From: Sindora glabra
Taxonomy: Eukaryota > Streptophyta > Magnoliopsida > Fabales > Fabaceae
Assembly (NCBI GenBank): GCA_020226215.1
Contig: CM035233.1
Coordinates: 33,812,027 to 33,876,026, forward strand
Direction: 5' to 3'
Length of the DNA stretch: 64,000 nt
Below the pieces are notes generated by a model. The model had not been told where the DNA came from. It did not search any database and saw only the letters and a list, made by a program, of their open reading frames with translations. Position numbers and translations under genes: made by a program. Positions 12,346-26,200 of this stretch are shown one piece after another. Every line of letters begins with the position of its first letter. The stretch's first letter is position 1.

Positions 12346-13739
12346 ATTCTTATACATATAGTTGTATCACACCTTGAATATTTTATAAAATTATTTTAAT
12401 TATTTATTTGGTAAATTTGTACATGTATTAGTAATTAGGAAAAAAGTTATAGACAAGTTTAGGGTACATAATTAATTATAGAAAATAAAATTTTAAATAT
12501 AAAATTATGTGGAATTAAGTTAAACATAATTTAATGTGAAATTGGGATAGAAATAGGGTGTTAGGAGGAGAATTAGGGTTTAATTTCCTATTTTGCTCCT
12601 ACTTAACCTTAGAAATTATTAAAATGCCCTTGCATAATTAACAATGGGTTAGACACCTTATTTCTTTATTTTCCCTAATGACCGAATAACTCTATTTCTC
12701 CTTATCATCTTCTTTCCAATTTTTTCATCCTAATTTTACCAAACTTTTACAAAGATTAAGTTAAGGGAAACTAAGCAATCACCATTCATCTCTTTTTTAG
12801 TAAGGGCTAGATAATCCTCTAATTGCTCTCCTTTACTTCCATTCTTTTAAATTTGAGGTAAATAAATAATTTACTTAAGTTTTTCTATTCCATTGGTTGA
12901 GATTTTAGTTAATAATTAGAGGATGTTGGTGATTTAGATGATTTAATTTGTTTAGATTTTAATGGTTGAAACTCTAAGTATTTTTAAGTGGAATGAATGT
13001 ATATAAGTGTTGTTTGGATGATATTTTTAGTTGTGAATTTTGTATGATGTTAAATAGGAGAAAGAATGGTAAATTTTTGGTGAAATTCAATAAAAACTAG
13101 AAACTCATGCCATATTTAAGTATAATATTCAAATATAAGCCTTTAAGGGCTTTTAATGCTATAATTGTTTCTTAGACCCTTATATTTGAATACAATATTT
13201 GAATATATTGGGACAATACTATAGGGTTAACTTTGAAAGGTCATTACTCACTTGTTTTACATCCATTTTTAGTGAACCATATATTATTAGAAAGATAATT
13301 GAATCTAGTTTCCATGGAATTAGTTTCATGTTAAAATCTTATTTGTATTTTAAAATATCACTAAATTAGTGAGAAAAAATTAAAAATTTTAATTAATGAA
13401 AAATTAGACTTTTTTTGCATTTATTTGTATAGATCATAATTAATTCATATCACATCATTCCCTAGTAAATAACCATTCCATGGAAAGCTATTCGAATCTA
13501 GTTTCATATAGAATAAATTGCATAACCAATAATTTCATAACCTTTTAATTAATTGTAAATTGCTATTCAAGATCAAGATAAGTTAGTGAGTGATAAGTGA
13601 AAGTTTGTTATACAAATCCTAATAATGAAATGAGGCTTCACAATATTATAATAGTATTGAATCATGTTTACATGTGCATATATTTGATTATATGAAATTA
13701 TGGTGGCTTATAATCCAATATTGTGTTGGCTTATTTTAA

Positions 13740-14130
13740 ATGATACTCTATTATAGTGTTGGATTATATTGGCTTATAATCAATTATGTTAATGAATTGT
13801 TAGTTTATATTTTTTCATGATATTGAATTATATTATCTTTTATGCTACTATAGTGTTCAATTATAATACCTTATATTGTATTACAATATTGAATTACATT
13901 ATTGTATATTTTATTATAGTATTAAACCATGTTATCTTATATTCCACTATAGTAAAAAACTTTATTTTCTTAAATTCTATTGTAGTATTGAATTATATTA
14001 TTTTATACTATACTATAATATTGAATTATATTGCCTTATGTTTTACTTTTGGTATTGAATTATATTACCTTATATTCCATTATAATCTTGAATTATATTA
14101 AGATATGTTCTATTATAATGTTTAAGTATA
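13740..14130 (+). repeat. 33-34 bp minisatellite in LTR E
   Basis: The unit ATTGAATTATATTA plus about 20 bp recurs at 13987, 14020, 14054 and 14087 and, less regularly, back to about 13740. The period is close to eleven codons. That keeps a frame open and creates the repetitive 94-residue open frame at 13817-14101, which is not a gene. Confidence 0.75.
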
Positions 14131-14594
14131 TAAACATATGTTTTATTATCATAATAGATTACATGAGCATAACTTAACTATTATGAAAGATTTGATAATT
14201 ATGCACCATGGATCATTACATTGGAATATATAGTTTTATATTTGAATATTATAATAAATAATATAGGTGTATGCTTGAATATTATGAAAGGTTATATATA
14301 AATACATATTAGAACATCATAATAGAAGCATATAATTGATCTTTATGATTAAATGTTAGTGGAATCCATATTCTATGCATCGCAACATTTGATTGCTATA
14401 ATCAAATATGGGTTTTAAGATCCACTTTTGAGAGCACACATGTGATTAAATGTAAAAGAGTACTGTTAATTTTTCTAAATCATGAAATGATAGTATATGT
14501 ATGCTTAGTTGCCTATGTGATATGTGTAATATGGTAGTTAGACTATGAATGAGATAAACAGTGAAATGTTGGATAGATTCATCTTTACCACCTT

Positions 14595-14800
14595 TTACTC
14601 AAGTATAATGATTGAGTATGGCTCTAAGTATGATTTATAAGAGATTATACTAAAAAATTGTACTTGAGCAATAATGATGCCACTTATTTTTTTCATTATA
14701 TATTTAAATATGATACTTAAGTATGAGTCCCTTGCTAGAACCCTAAACTTAAGTACCATACTTGCATATAACTTTGGTACCTCAAACAAATGGCTTGCAA
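14595..14800. repeat. TACTCGAGTA-type palindrome cluster in LTR E
   Basis: ACTCAAGTA, TACTTGAG, TACTTAAGTA and ACTTAAGTA forms recur within 200 bp. All can be derived from the palindrome TACTCGAGTA by transitions at its central CpG. LTR G carries a matching array at 47127-47412. Confidence 0.6.
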
Positions 14801-16071
14801 TATTAGTGTAATGACTCATCAAATATTTGATAAAACTAATAATATGCTCGAATGTGATTGATAACTAGGCTAGAAGCATTGTATGACTATATAAGTAATT
14901 AAATTATCTAGTTTTATTCTATACAATGAATTATTTTGGTGATATAAATTGCTACAATGTGTGATAGTGTTTTTGTGATCTTGGAAAATGATTATGTGTA
15001 TTTATGTTGGTGTTGAAGTTTTGTATGGAATTAGATGGAATACAAAAATGAGATTATGAGATGATATAATAAATCATGAAATGAATATAAAAATGAAAAT
15101 GACTATGAAATAAAAGGATAACATGGATTTGTTGTTTTATTGATTTATGTGAGTGGTATTATAACCTAGGTTTTCTTTATATAGGCATAAAAAATCAAGC
15201 CTTAGGAACTCTCTTGTCTAAATAGTATCAAAGCAAGATTCTTTCCTTAAGAGTTCTTTCTTGTAAGGGATGGAGTGGTTATGGTAGGTTTTTAGGATTA
15301 TCACCTCGTATCTTATTACCAAGCGCTTATATCATGTCATATGCCATATCTTACCTAAGCACTAAGAGGGAATAAGTAGGTAGAATGGTAGGCAAGTTAA
15401 CCCAATAGATAAGATAAAAGTAACCCCTAATATTAGAGTTAGTTGATTTTATATTTATTATTTGTACATTTATTTTATGAATGTGATTTGTACTTATTAA
15501 TTGTTAGTTGTGAAAATAAACTATTATGTTGTAATATAATTGTGTATGATCGTTATAATAGTGGAAGCTGAACAAAATAGATCATGTAGGTAACATTTTG
15601 TATTTCCTAATTGATTATTGCATGTTATTATTAGTAGATAATAGTGTTATGTGATGTGAAGAATATAAAATGAATGTAAATATAATTGGTTGTGATTATT
15701 AAGTAGGTTATCTACTTACTGAACCTATGTCTTATTAGTTTTTATTTAAAATATTTTACATATTCATCTATTACAGCTCTTTAGCCACCTCAGTTAACAA
15801 GGGAGTAAATATCTCCTAAAAGCTATTTTGAGAGCAGTCATAATCATGTTAGCAGATAGTTAGAATATAGTGTGGATCATTAAATAGTTTGGTAAAAGCT
15901 ATAATGTAAACTTTACTTGTAAATATTTATTTTGCATATAAAAAAGTGGAATTTATCAATTTAATTATTTAGTTTATTTATAATTATGTAATGATGTTAT
16001 GTAGGATTACATAGGCTTGTGGAAATTAGGAAATGGACTTTATATTGGTCATGACCAGGTAGGTCATGACA

Positions 16072-16250
16072 AGTTAACTGTGTTGTCAACTATACAATCC
16101 TAAAAGCAATTCTATTGGGGCATAGTTAACTATATAGTTAATTACAAGTAGCTTAAAGGCGAGTTTAGAGATTCATAATTAATTATATAGTTAATTATAC
16201 TTATTTAAAAAATATATTTTTAGGATATAGTCAACTATGACCTATGTTTT
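16072..16250. repeat. TAGTCGACTA-type palindrome cluster, right part (LTR H)
   Basis: AGTTAACTGTG, GTCAACTATAC, TAGTTAACTATATAGTTAA and ATAGTCAACTATG forms follow each other closely. This continues the array cut by insertion E. Confidence 0.65.
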
Positions 16251-16517
16251 TACATAAACTTTTGTGATTTCACTACTCATATAAGATTTTAATACTAAAA
16301 TTTTATCTTGCAAGCTACTTTTCATACCTAATCCACCATCTATTGCACCTTTATCATAATATACACAAGATTCAACAAGAAAATCAAATAAAAAACACAT
16401 ACATCGTACAATATTCTAAAGATTTGGTTAAACATAATAAACCTATCTATAAACAACTTATAATGTACAAAACCATTTAAATCTAGTTAGGATGCTTATC
16501 ATCTTGTATAGATAAGA

Positions 16518-17004
16518 TGTAAGAATTTTTATTATTTTAGCTTCCATTATTTAGATTTTCTTATTTTTATTAAAATCAAATGAATACATACAGCTAATTT
16601 TACAAACCAAATTATTATTAAATGATCTAATAGGTTTTAATTTACCTCTTGTATATACTATTTTATTAAAAATATAATGGGGTCTATTAAGGTAAAGTTA
16701 ATGTAGAGCCTGTTATTGAGTCAATGATGGGTAGATTCAATTAGAGTTTATTAATATGAAGTTAGGCTCCCTCTCCACACATGAGACCATTGATAGTTTG
16801 TCCCATTAGAGTTGTCATTTGCTATCGAATGTGAAGGAGGAAAAAACCTAAATCTCTCAATAATCACTTGTATATTGATAATTTCTTTAGAAGATTATTA
16901 AAGTAAATCAAGATGTACATAATCTTAATTTTTTTTAGTTCATCAAAATTTATAGTTTTAGATTTGATATGAAAATCTTATTAAATACTAAAAAAATTCT
17001 TACA
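16518..17004 (+). repeat. 5' LTR of the LARD-like element
   Basis: A 487-bp LTR with TGTAAGAATT and AATTCTTACA inverted ends. It aligns along its length with 22412-22893, including the shared CTCCACACATGAG block. Confidence 0.88.
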
Positions 17005-17159
17005 TGTTGTGTTAGAATAGATTATATTAAACTAGAACCCCAATTTAATTAATTGAGATATTAAATTAATTTTTGTTAACAATTATTTCTATACAATATT
17101 ATTGAAGAAAAATTATAAATTGTAAATACTAAAAAAATTTATTTATTTTTATAGATTGA

Positions 17160-17706
17160 AATTCATTCCTGTATATATGTTTAGTTTATTGTCATGCATA
17201 TATAAATATATATATGTTAAGCATTCTGTTTAAAATTTATATAAAGGTTTTGATGTTTACTAGTTTTGGCTTTCTTTTTTGTAAACATATGACTTTCTAT
17301 TCGTGTGTATATATATAATGGAGTTTTTGTTTTAATATCTATATAAAACAAATTTGAAATATATCTTCTGGCTCTTGTTTGGAATTTATAATATATATAT
17401 ATGTTTAATACTTTCATTTGGCATTTACATATATATGTGTATGTGTGTTCGATGCTTTTAGTATATATCATTTAGTCTGGCGTCATATATATGCTATTTG
17501 GTTCAGGGTCATATATTTGACTTGTTTAGCATTTTGTATACATATAAATATAGAATTCTATTTAACATTTTCTTTTATTTTATACATATATGTTCTATTT
17601 GGTGTTTTCTTCTGTTTGACATTTTTTTAGACATATATATTTTGATGTTTTATGGTCTCATGAGAGAGAGTTCTAATGTTTATATGTTTTGGCTTATGTT
17701 AAACAT

Positions 17707-17791
<85 letters not shown>

Positions 17792-17935
17792 TTTGATGCT
17801 TTTTGTGCATATATTATATTTATATTTTGGCATTCTATTTGATGTTTTGTATATATATCATAATTGTTACACACACACACATAATTTTGTGCATGTTAGT
17901 CATGCTTTAGGTTTTATATGTATGTGCTTTTCATT
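17160..17935 (+). repeat. Degenerate TTTGGCATT/TATATA tandem region with (CATA)n(TA)n core
   Basis: TTTGGCATT-like, TTTGATGTTTT-like and TATATA blocks alternate through this interior stretch. A long CATA run at 17711-17760 passes into TA repeats to 17790, with a short CA run at 17870-17881. Several open frames here only translate these repeats. Confidence 0.75.
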
Positions 17936-19020
17936 TAATTTGGCATTAGTTTATTAATATTTTAAAAGATGACAATAATCATTAAAATTATTTTGATGTG
18001 TTTCAAGAATGAGACACATCTTAGAAAAATTTATATAAAGGTGGATATTTTTTTATGAATAATTTTGATATATTTTTCCCTATTTAGAATTAAGTTAGTA
18101 GAATTAAAAATTTGTTATCATAGTAACCATTTAATAACCTAATTAATTTCAATTTTGATTTTATTTATTAGTAGAGATGGATTATTTTAAAATATGAGGT
18201 TTATTTTTTCTCTTTTTTAATAAAAAGTATTTTTAAAAAATATATTAGTAAACTTTTGTTAAAGTTCATATAAAATATATATGAAAAGAATTTAAAGTAA
18301 TAAATTATATATTTTTCAAAGTTCTCTTTTATTTAAGAAATATAATATTATATACTAAAAAAAGAGATAAATTATTTTTAAGTTAACTTGATATGCCTAT
18401 TAACGTTGATTTCATGTTAATTTGATAAAATTCTACCATATCATGGACATTTAGATATTGATTTCTAATATGTTACTTTAGATTTTTTGTCTACAAGATG
18501 CAAATCTTGAAGCATATCTGTTTAAGATATCACTATAGTATGATGTGACTAAATTTTGCATTGTTTAAATTTGGTTAGTATTAATTCCATAATATATAAT
18601 CATTTTTGTGATTTATAAGTACTAATAGAATTTATTTTATTGTCTTATATGTTTTGTGGTGAAACATGAAATTTGAAGATAATGAGATTATCAAATTTAA
18701 CTATTAATATAGGATTAAGGAAAATTCCAAAAATATTTCTAGTATATAATTTACTATTATTTTTTATATTATAAGATTTATATAAATGATATGAATCTTT
18801 TGTTTACACATGATATGTACATTTTATGAAATTACATACTAATGTACACTCAAAAGATGATCTAAGTGGGATTGGTTTTACTTTATTTTGCAATATAAGG
18901 CATGATCAATTACTTGCATAATAATTGAAATAGTTAAAATTGTTTTGTTTCTTAAGAAACATACATGTTTAAAGTGGATATCAAAATAATAATTCATTAT
19001 AGGGTCATTATTTATTTCAA

Positions 19021-19365
19021 GGGAATTTATTGGTAAAGTGAGTAATTGTTGTCATAGTGGTTTAATTACTTAACTAATATGTTCTTGTTACACTCTTTTG
19101 AGATATGACACTTGATTATAGCCTATTAGTTGTCCTATTAGATTTTATTAGTAATGCAAGTATCTACCACCACAGTGGATTACTTACTAATTTAATAGAA
19201 TCTTGTTAAAATACTTTTAGGATATGATAATTTGTCATGGGTTATCCTGTGGGAATTTATTTGATATTAATAAATATTTATCACTATAGTGACCATTTAT
19301 TAAGTCAATTTATTCTTGTTAAATTTTATAAGATGTTCTTGTTATCTTAGTTAATTTTTACTATA
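19021..19365 (+). repeat. About 115-bp tandem repeat, three units
   Basis: Units start near 19021, 19137 and 19251. Each has a GGGAATTTATT-like opening, a CAC(A/T)GTGG-like block 30 bp in (19052, 19168, 19282), a TTCTTGTTA block and a GATATGA block. This lies in the interior of the non-coding LTR element. Confidence 0.65.
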
Positions 19366-20719
19366 ACCTACCCACAAAGGATTATTATATAAATTAGTTA
19401 AATAAAATATAATTTTTTTAGATAATTTTATGTATTAAAAATCTATTTACCCACAGATGTTAAAGTTTTTATTTTTCCTAAGAAAGGTTTTCTGTCTATA
19501 GGTGTTGGATTTGTTTTTCTTAATAAAAATATATTTATTATCTCACTAGATTGTTATTAGGAATTTTCTTAAAATATTCTATATTTTTTACCTATAAAAG
19601 AGTTTGTAATGATATACCTAAACTTTCAATATTATAATGGTTATCACTATTTGTTTTGTATGTGTGAAATAATAATTGTACAATGATAGCACATTTTATT
19701 TAAATAGTAATCTAACATCCATTGGTGAATTTTGACTTTTTTATTTAAAAAAATATGATTTTGATTTTAAACACTCTTGATATAAATATCCATGAAGATT
19801 TTTTTCCATTTTTGAATATCTATGAGGATATATGATTTATTATTTATAAAATAATTCATAATTCTGTGTATATATTATTCAAGTTGTTATTATTAAAAAA
19901 AAGTTTTATTCCAATCTTGTTAATTCCATAATTTGTAAGGAATGTTATCATAGTAAATTATTGTTGATATTATGGAATTTATATTTTTATTGAAACACTA
20001 TGAGAATTGAATAATTATATACATATCTTTAATATTAAATAAATATTTTTATAGTTCGTAATATTTGTTAAATTATATAAGAGTTCTTGTATGTGCTAGA
20101 CATTCTGCCTATAAAAAAATTATATAGTTATATACTTGAAATCTCTTAAAATTTATTAATCATATTTTGAAATTATTTTTTAATTTTATAATTAATTTTA
20201 TTAATCATTTGTGAATATTGCCCATAAAGATTTAAAGAAATATAAACTATTTCATTTTTAATATCAATACATGAATTTCTCAATGAAAATTATAATTGAA
20301 GAATTCATGTGAAGAAATAATAAGCATTATGAGCTTATATCTTAGTATGTACTTAACATTTTTATATATAATTTTATATATTAAAAATTCTTTCATAATG
20401 TCTATAATAAATTTTGATAAGTGATTCACTCATTTTTAATAAGTGATACTTTTAATTAATTAAAGTAAAATATTTTAAATTAATTTTTAAGGAATTTTAA
20501 CATCAGTAGGAGTATTATGATATCAAATATAATTATTTATATTGATATTATTCTCTAATAATATTATTATCATTTTAAAGTTGTGATATCATAATATAAT
20601 TAAAAAGTTCTATTTTGAAGTTTCATTTATATATATATATATATATTAGTTTTTATGACCATATAAGGATTAAGTATGCTCATATGCAAGTATAAATTTT
20701 ATGAGTATTTTGTCAATTT

Positions 20720-20726
<7 letters not shown>

Positions 20727-20785
<59 letters not shown>
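20727..20785. repeat. (TA)n microsatellite
   Basis: An uninterrupted TA run of about 58 bp inside the non-coding LTR element. Confidence 0.95.
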
Positions 20786-20787
<2 letters not shown>

Positions 20788-22397
20788 CTTATTATGTTTT
20801 ATAGTTCCTAGCACAATGATATAATCAATAATAATTAATATATTTTGAAATATATATTAAACATATAATAAGTCTAAACTTTTTATTAGTTTTTAAGTTT
20901 TAGATTATAATATAAAATATTATAAGATATAATAATTTTATATCAGGATACTAATGATTCTATGATGAATTAATATGCCATTTAAATGTTAGCTTAATTT
21001 TGATAGTAATTACTTTTATTTATTAATATGGATGCCTTAAATGAATATGAAATTAAGTTTTTTTTTATATTCATGTTTATCTCATTTAGATAATATTAGG
21101 CTTTTGTTTTAAGTCCTAGTGAATATTCTAATAGGAATTTTAACATCAAATTTTGATAAGTAAAATAATGAGCTTAAAAAATTTGAGAGTACATTTTTAA
21201 TATATATTTGATATATTAAGCATAATTTAAAGATCTTATTTATTAAAAGAATATTTTGTGACAAGTGTAAAATTAACAAGAATTTATGAGGACTGTATTG
21301 CCTTTAATTGTTTATATATCCTAAGGTGGTATAATATCAAGATAAGCTTATCATTGATGGTAATGTTAATTGTGTATTTTAAACTTGATATTTTTTCTTA
21401 ATTTAAGTGATTAATGTATTTAAAAAAATTTCAAATAAAGTTTAATCATTTCCTTTATATTTTTTATGAATCGCATTATGTTATAAGTTTAATGATTGAT
21501 AAGTCAGATAACTTTGTTTGTTATCTTGAAATATTTGCTATAGCATATTATGTGAATTAGCAACTGTTATTATTTGTATGCTACAAGAAATATTAAATAT
21601 CTTATTATTAGAATGATTTGAAAATAGGAAGTTTGGTATTATTATCATGAATATTAATATTGAAGTTTTGGAAAACTTCTTAAGAAATAAATTATTTTGA
21701 TCAATTATCTGAGGAGTAAATTTTATTTCATTTCTTGTAATTATTAATGTGATAGATTAGTAGGAGCTAATGTATATTTGCACAAATAATTGTGCCTTGA
21801 TACTTCCACTAAATAATGTAATTGTACAAATGAGTATGCTTTATTGATTAACTTGTCATGACAATATTTCTCTTGAAATATACGTTGGTACCATTGACAT
21901 ATCTTAGGATATGATTGTTTTCATGATGAAACAATATTATTTGAATAGAAGTTGCTATAGTTGTTTCCATGTGGAGATGGTTTAGATCTCATTATATATT
22001 TAAATGTAGTTATCTCTTTTATAGATGTTAAATTATTTTGTTAGAAACTTAAATAATCTTCTTAGAAAGATATGGTAACTTTCATGAGAAAGATCGCAAT
22101 GAGGACTTTTACACAATAGTATAGGAGGATTACTTATTCATACTATAAGTGTAACTACACATTCACATTCTTATAATCATGTCAATGAAATAATAGACCT
22201 ATGTACTTATGGATGTACTATATTATTATATAATATGCGATTGTCCATAGTTCTAAGTTTAATACTTTATTGGACTCAATCATGTTATGAGGTAAATTTA
22301 TTGAGTTATGATGTTTTGTGGCCACTAAAGTTGCTACTAATCTTAAAGTCATTTTCTTTAAATTGTTTTCAAAATTAATAAGTCTCAATTAATGTTA

Positions 22398-22411
22398 CCC
22401 AAGTAGGAGAA
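22398..22411 (+). other. Polypurine tract of the LARD-like element
   Basis: CAAGTAGGAGAA directly precedes the TGTAAAAA start of the right LTR. This is the expected position and form for the plus-strand priming site of plant Copia-type elements. Confidence 0.7.
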
Positions 22412-22893
22412 TGTAAAAATTTTTATTATTCTGGGCTGCCATTAATTGAATTTTCTTATTTTTATTAAATTAGATTAATATATATAGCTCAATTTTGTGA
22501 TTTGAGTTATTATTATTAAGTGATTCAGTGAGTTTTAATTTATCTCTTATGTATACTATTTTATTAAAAATGTGATGAGGTTTGTTAAGATAAAATTAGT
22601 GTAAAGCTTGTTATTAAGCCCATGATGGATGGATTTAATTAGGATTTATTAATATAAGGTTAGGTCCCTTCTCCACACATGAGGTTATTAATAACTTATC
22701 CTATCAGAGTCGTCATGTGTTGTCAAATATGAAGGAGGAGAAAACTTAAATCTTTCAATAACTAGTTCTATACTTATGATTTCTTTAAAAGATTATTGAA
22801 GTAAATCAAAAGGTATGTAATCCTAATTTCTTTTTTAATTCATCAAAATTTGTGGTTTTGGAAGATTCTATTAAATATTAAAAAATTCTTACA
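22412..22893 (+). repeat. 3' LTR of the LARD-like element
   Basis: A 482-bp partner of 16518-17004, followed by the TAAGA target duplication. The two LTRs differ at many positions, so the insertion is not recent. Confidence 0.88.
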
Positions 22894-23278
22894 TAAGATT
22901 CTAGCTAGAAATAGTTGTGTTTTGATAGCTCTAAATCATTGAAAAATCAAAATCTCTAAGTTAGAGCTCAAATTTCATTTTTTAAGGCAAAATGCTCAAT
23001 TCTAATGATTTTTTAGGAAAATGAAGAAGAAACTTAGCCAAATTGGAAGCTTTAGAAGCCTTATCTTATATTGATTAAGGAGTATGAGTAATTGATGATG
23101 ATTTTACATTTGTGGGTAATGGAAGAGGAAGAGGAAGAGGGTTAAGGTTTGTCTTTAGGGGAAATAAGGGAATTAGGTCGTAAAAAAAGAATAATAAAAG
23201 AGGTGGAGGCGAAGGCAAAATTGGAAAAGTAACTCTAATTTCCACTATAATTTAGAATTCAATTCTAATCATATTTAA

Positions 23279-26200
23279 TGTCATAGCCTAATTCAATTAT
23301 GACTGGCATGAATCTTGTTATTGATTTTCATAAGTCTTAACAATTTTCACTCTTCTTATTTAACAAGAGTTTCCAAATTCCATGAGGACTTGAAATTTTC
23401 TTTTACATTTTTGCAAAATAATGGACAAAGTCTCCTATATTTTTAGATGCTTCCTAAAGGCCACATGCCCTATAATACAAAACTTGTATTATTTCCAGAT
23501 TTGATAGCATTAAACATTCATATAGTGCAATACAGTTTCAAACTTTTGCACATATAACAATTTAAAACCATACAAATTAACAAATTTCTCTCCTCATTGC
23601 TATTTTTAATCCTAATTGTCAAATCTTTTTTTATCAGGCAATTTTTTATCTCCATAGAAGCATCAAACTCAAATTTATTTATTTCAACTTATAAAACATT
23701 GAAAATAAATAGAGTGAGTTATAGGAACTCAATGAGTATACATCTACTACTATTCCAAGAGATTTAACTTTATATATTTGTTTACAAACTAATCATGTTT
23801 TAAACTAAAACTAATCACAAACCCATTTCCTTGGATCTCTAAATTACATAGCTCCAAACCTCAAGTTGAGTGTGCACCTATACATAATTAGATTTCATAT
23901 CTCATATCACAGATCATAGTATTCCTAACTATTTACTACTATGCTAAATTGTTATCATATCACATACTACCTATTTTGGGTAGATATTACAATCATAAAT
24001 AGCCATTAAGGCTGAAATACAAATAAATCATCACAATCACATCAAGTCTTTGTAATCGTATCAAACAGTGATACCTAATCACAAGCATAGTTCTAATATT
24101 ACATCATATCACATAATCATTTATAATAACCATATACCTATCCATCTTTTTTATCTCCTGATTATTGTCATATGATTTGTTGAGAATTTCTCATCTAACT
24201 TTCAGATTAACCTTATATTTTGCATATCTATTTGCTAGGAATCTCTCATCTGACTTTTAGATTGATCTTACTTGTCTTTCTTACAATTTTTTGCCAAGAA
24301 TTCTTTATCTAGCTTTCACATTATCTATTGCCATTCACAATTTGCAAGTTATAGCTATAACATGGTTCATCACTTCCAATACCATCCATGGCAAAATTCA
24401 TAAATAATATATACATGAGAATTCAATTCTTATATGAAGATTGTTTATAAACTTCAATACTAAGTAGTTAAATTTATCATTAGGCAATATCAAGCACATA
24501 GTAGTGTGCAACCATATCACATAGATATCATTGTTCTCTATCATAATCTATTTGTAACTAGTAACATTGCAACTATACTTCCATTGCGCACTTTGATCAA
24601 TTTACAATCATTCCCATAAAACTATGTTTACATATGATCATATAAACATGCATATGAATATGAAATCTATAATATTAATAAGAAGAATATAATTTACACA
24701 TTTAAATTATCTTTTATTAAAATAAAATCTGTAGTGAGATATATACTTACTTGATAGGGTCATCCATCTACTTCATGAAATTCCAAGACATCCACAAATA
24801 TCTTTTGTTTTCTTCCTATTCATAATTTATAAGAACAAATCATAGATAAATAAGCATTCCATATTTCCTCCCTCATTGTCTTAGTTCTAAATTTATATCT
24901 TGATATACTAATAACTTAGATTCATTAATTCCTATACTTTTCTAAGATTAACTCTTCAATTATCATAAAGAAATCAAAGGCTTTATAAATAATGGTTTTT
25001 CCTAAATCAAGCTCTAGATATCAAAATGTTGAAGTTTTATGTCGTGAAAATCTTCTAATATTATTATTTTATGAAACTATACAGTTACTTCTCCATATTC
25101 CCATATTTATCTCAAGAGATCATGATATATATATATAAAGATTTTCTAACACTTTAAAATATGAAGAATAATAATCTAAAAGCTCTAATTGTGCTATTTT
25201 AGCATTCTACAACTTAAGATTATAAGTTTTTTTTCCAATGTCATCATTTGTTTAAAATCTATATATAAATGGAACTTCTTGGATTAAGTTCAAATCCTTC
25301 AAAATATTAGGATATCATATTCCATTTTTACTCTAATCCTTATATCTCAACAATTTATATCTAAAACTTCAACTTTCTAAGCTATTACTCTATATTTCAA
25401 CATACTTAGAAGGGGTTCTCTTAGATTCAGTTCAAATTATTTATAATATTAAGATATAATACTCTAAATAAGTTTTTATCAGTTTATCCTTGCATTTCAT
25501 GACATAAAAATGATATTTTCCAAAAGTACTAGTAAAATTCACAAAATCTATAAAAGGAATTTTTTTCTAAATTATACATGATTTTTTCAACATAATAAAA
25601 TTTGATGCTTTATATATATTTTTAATCATCTATTTTATCATTTTATAGTATAAAAAATTATATTTTTTTAATGCTTCATCATATATTTCAAATATTTATA
25701 AAGATGAATTTCTTGAGTCAAGCTTTATACCATCATAAAAATTAAAAATTTATGTTATAGAAATGTTCCCTAATTCAGAAGTGCCTGATTGGAGCTTGTC
25801 GACAGCAAAAGCTTGCCAGAATGCTGGCAAATGAAGAAGAAGGCGAGCTCCCCTGTTGTTGTCCAGTTCGGTATCCAGAAGCTCTATTCAACAGTAAGCG
25901 TCGCAGATGGCTGTGTTGCAGCAAAGGACAATGGCTCTACGTCGGAAAGCTTGCCAGAAGTTGACGCGGATGATGTTGAGAAGAAGGAAACCCCCAGCTC
26001 CTTTGCTATGCTGCTCCTGCTTTCCTGAAAATCCTTCACGCAAACGAACAACAACTCATCGAAAACTACACTAGCCAGGCGATAGACGGTGGTGCAATGC
26101 CGGAGGAAGCGACAACGACAATCCATTCTAGAGAAAAAGAGAGGCGGCAATAGGAGGAAGAAAGAAAGGCAGCAAGTCGGTGGTGAGGAGAGAGGAATAG

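Larger units (their letters stand above)
12363..16071 (+). mobile_element. Long LTR copy E inserted in LTR H
   Basis: Starts TGTATCACACC and ends GGTCATGACA, the two ends expected for this LTR family read in the plus orientation. It is 3.7 kb long and contains no gag-pol. It sits inside the palindrome cluster of LTR H, which resumes directly after it. The flanking 5-mers (ATAGT and AGTTA) do not match, so a target duplication is not shown. A stretch near 15225 resembles a decayed primer binding site (AGTATCAAAGC), which leaves open that part of E is internal sequence. Confidence 0.65.
16513..22898 (+). mobile_element. Complete non-coding LTR retrotransposon (LARD-like) with TAAGA target duplications
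   Basis: Two direct LTRs, 16518-17004 and 22412-22893, start TGTAAGAATTTTT or TGTAAAAATTTTT and end AAATTCTTACA. They are clearly alike along their length. TAAGA flanks both sides (16513-16517 and 22894-22898). The sequence before the right LTR, AAGTAGGAGAATGT, matches the polypurine tract and LTR start common in plant Copia elements, giving plus orientation. The 5.4-kb interior has no gag-pol open frame and no recognised motif, so mobility would have depended on proteins from another element. No standard primer binding site follows the left LTR (TGTTGTGTTAG). The whole element sits in LTR H. Confidence 0.88.

Noticed and set aside
12358..16076. Target duplication for LTR E
   Set aside because: The flanks ATAGT and AGTTA share only an offset AGT. 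The palindrome array around the site makes chance similarity likely.
17711..17790. Possible CRISPR-like regular repeat
   Set aside because: A simple tetranucleotide microsatellite without spacers, in a plant nuclear context.
17217..17880. Several overlapping open frames rich in Y, I, C and H
   Set aside because: They translate CATA/TA microsatellites and the TTTGGCATT tandem region of the non-coding LTR element.
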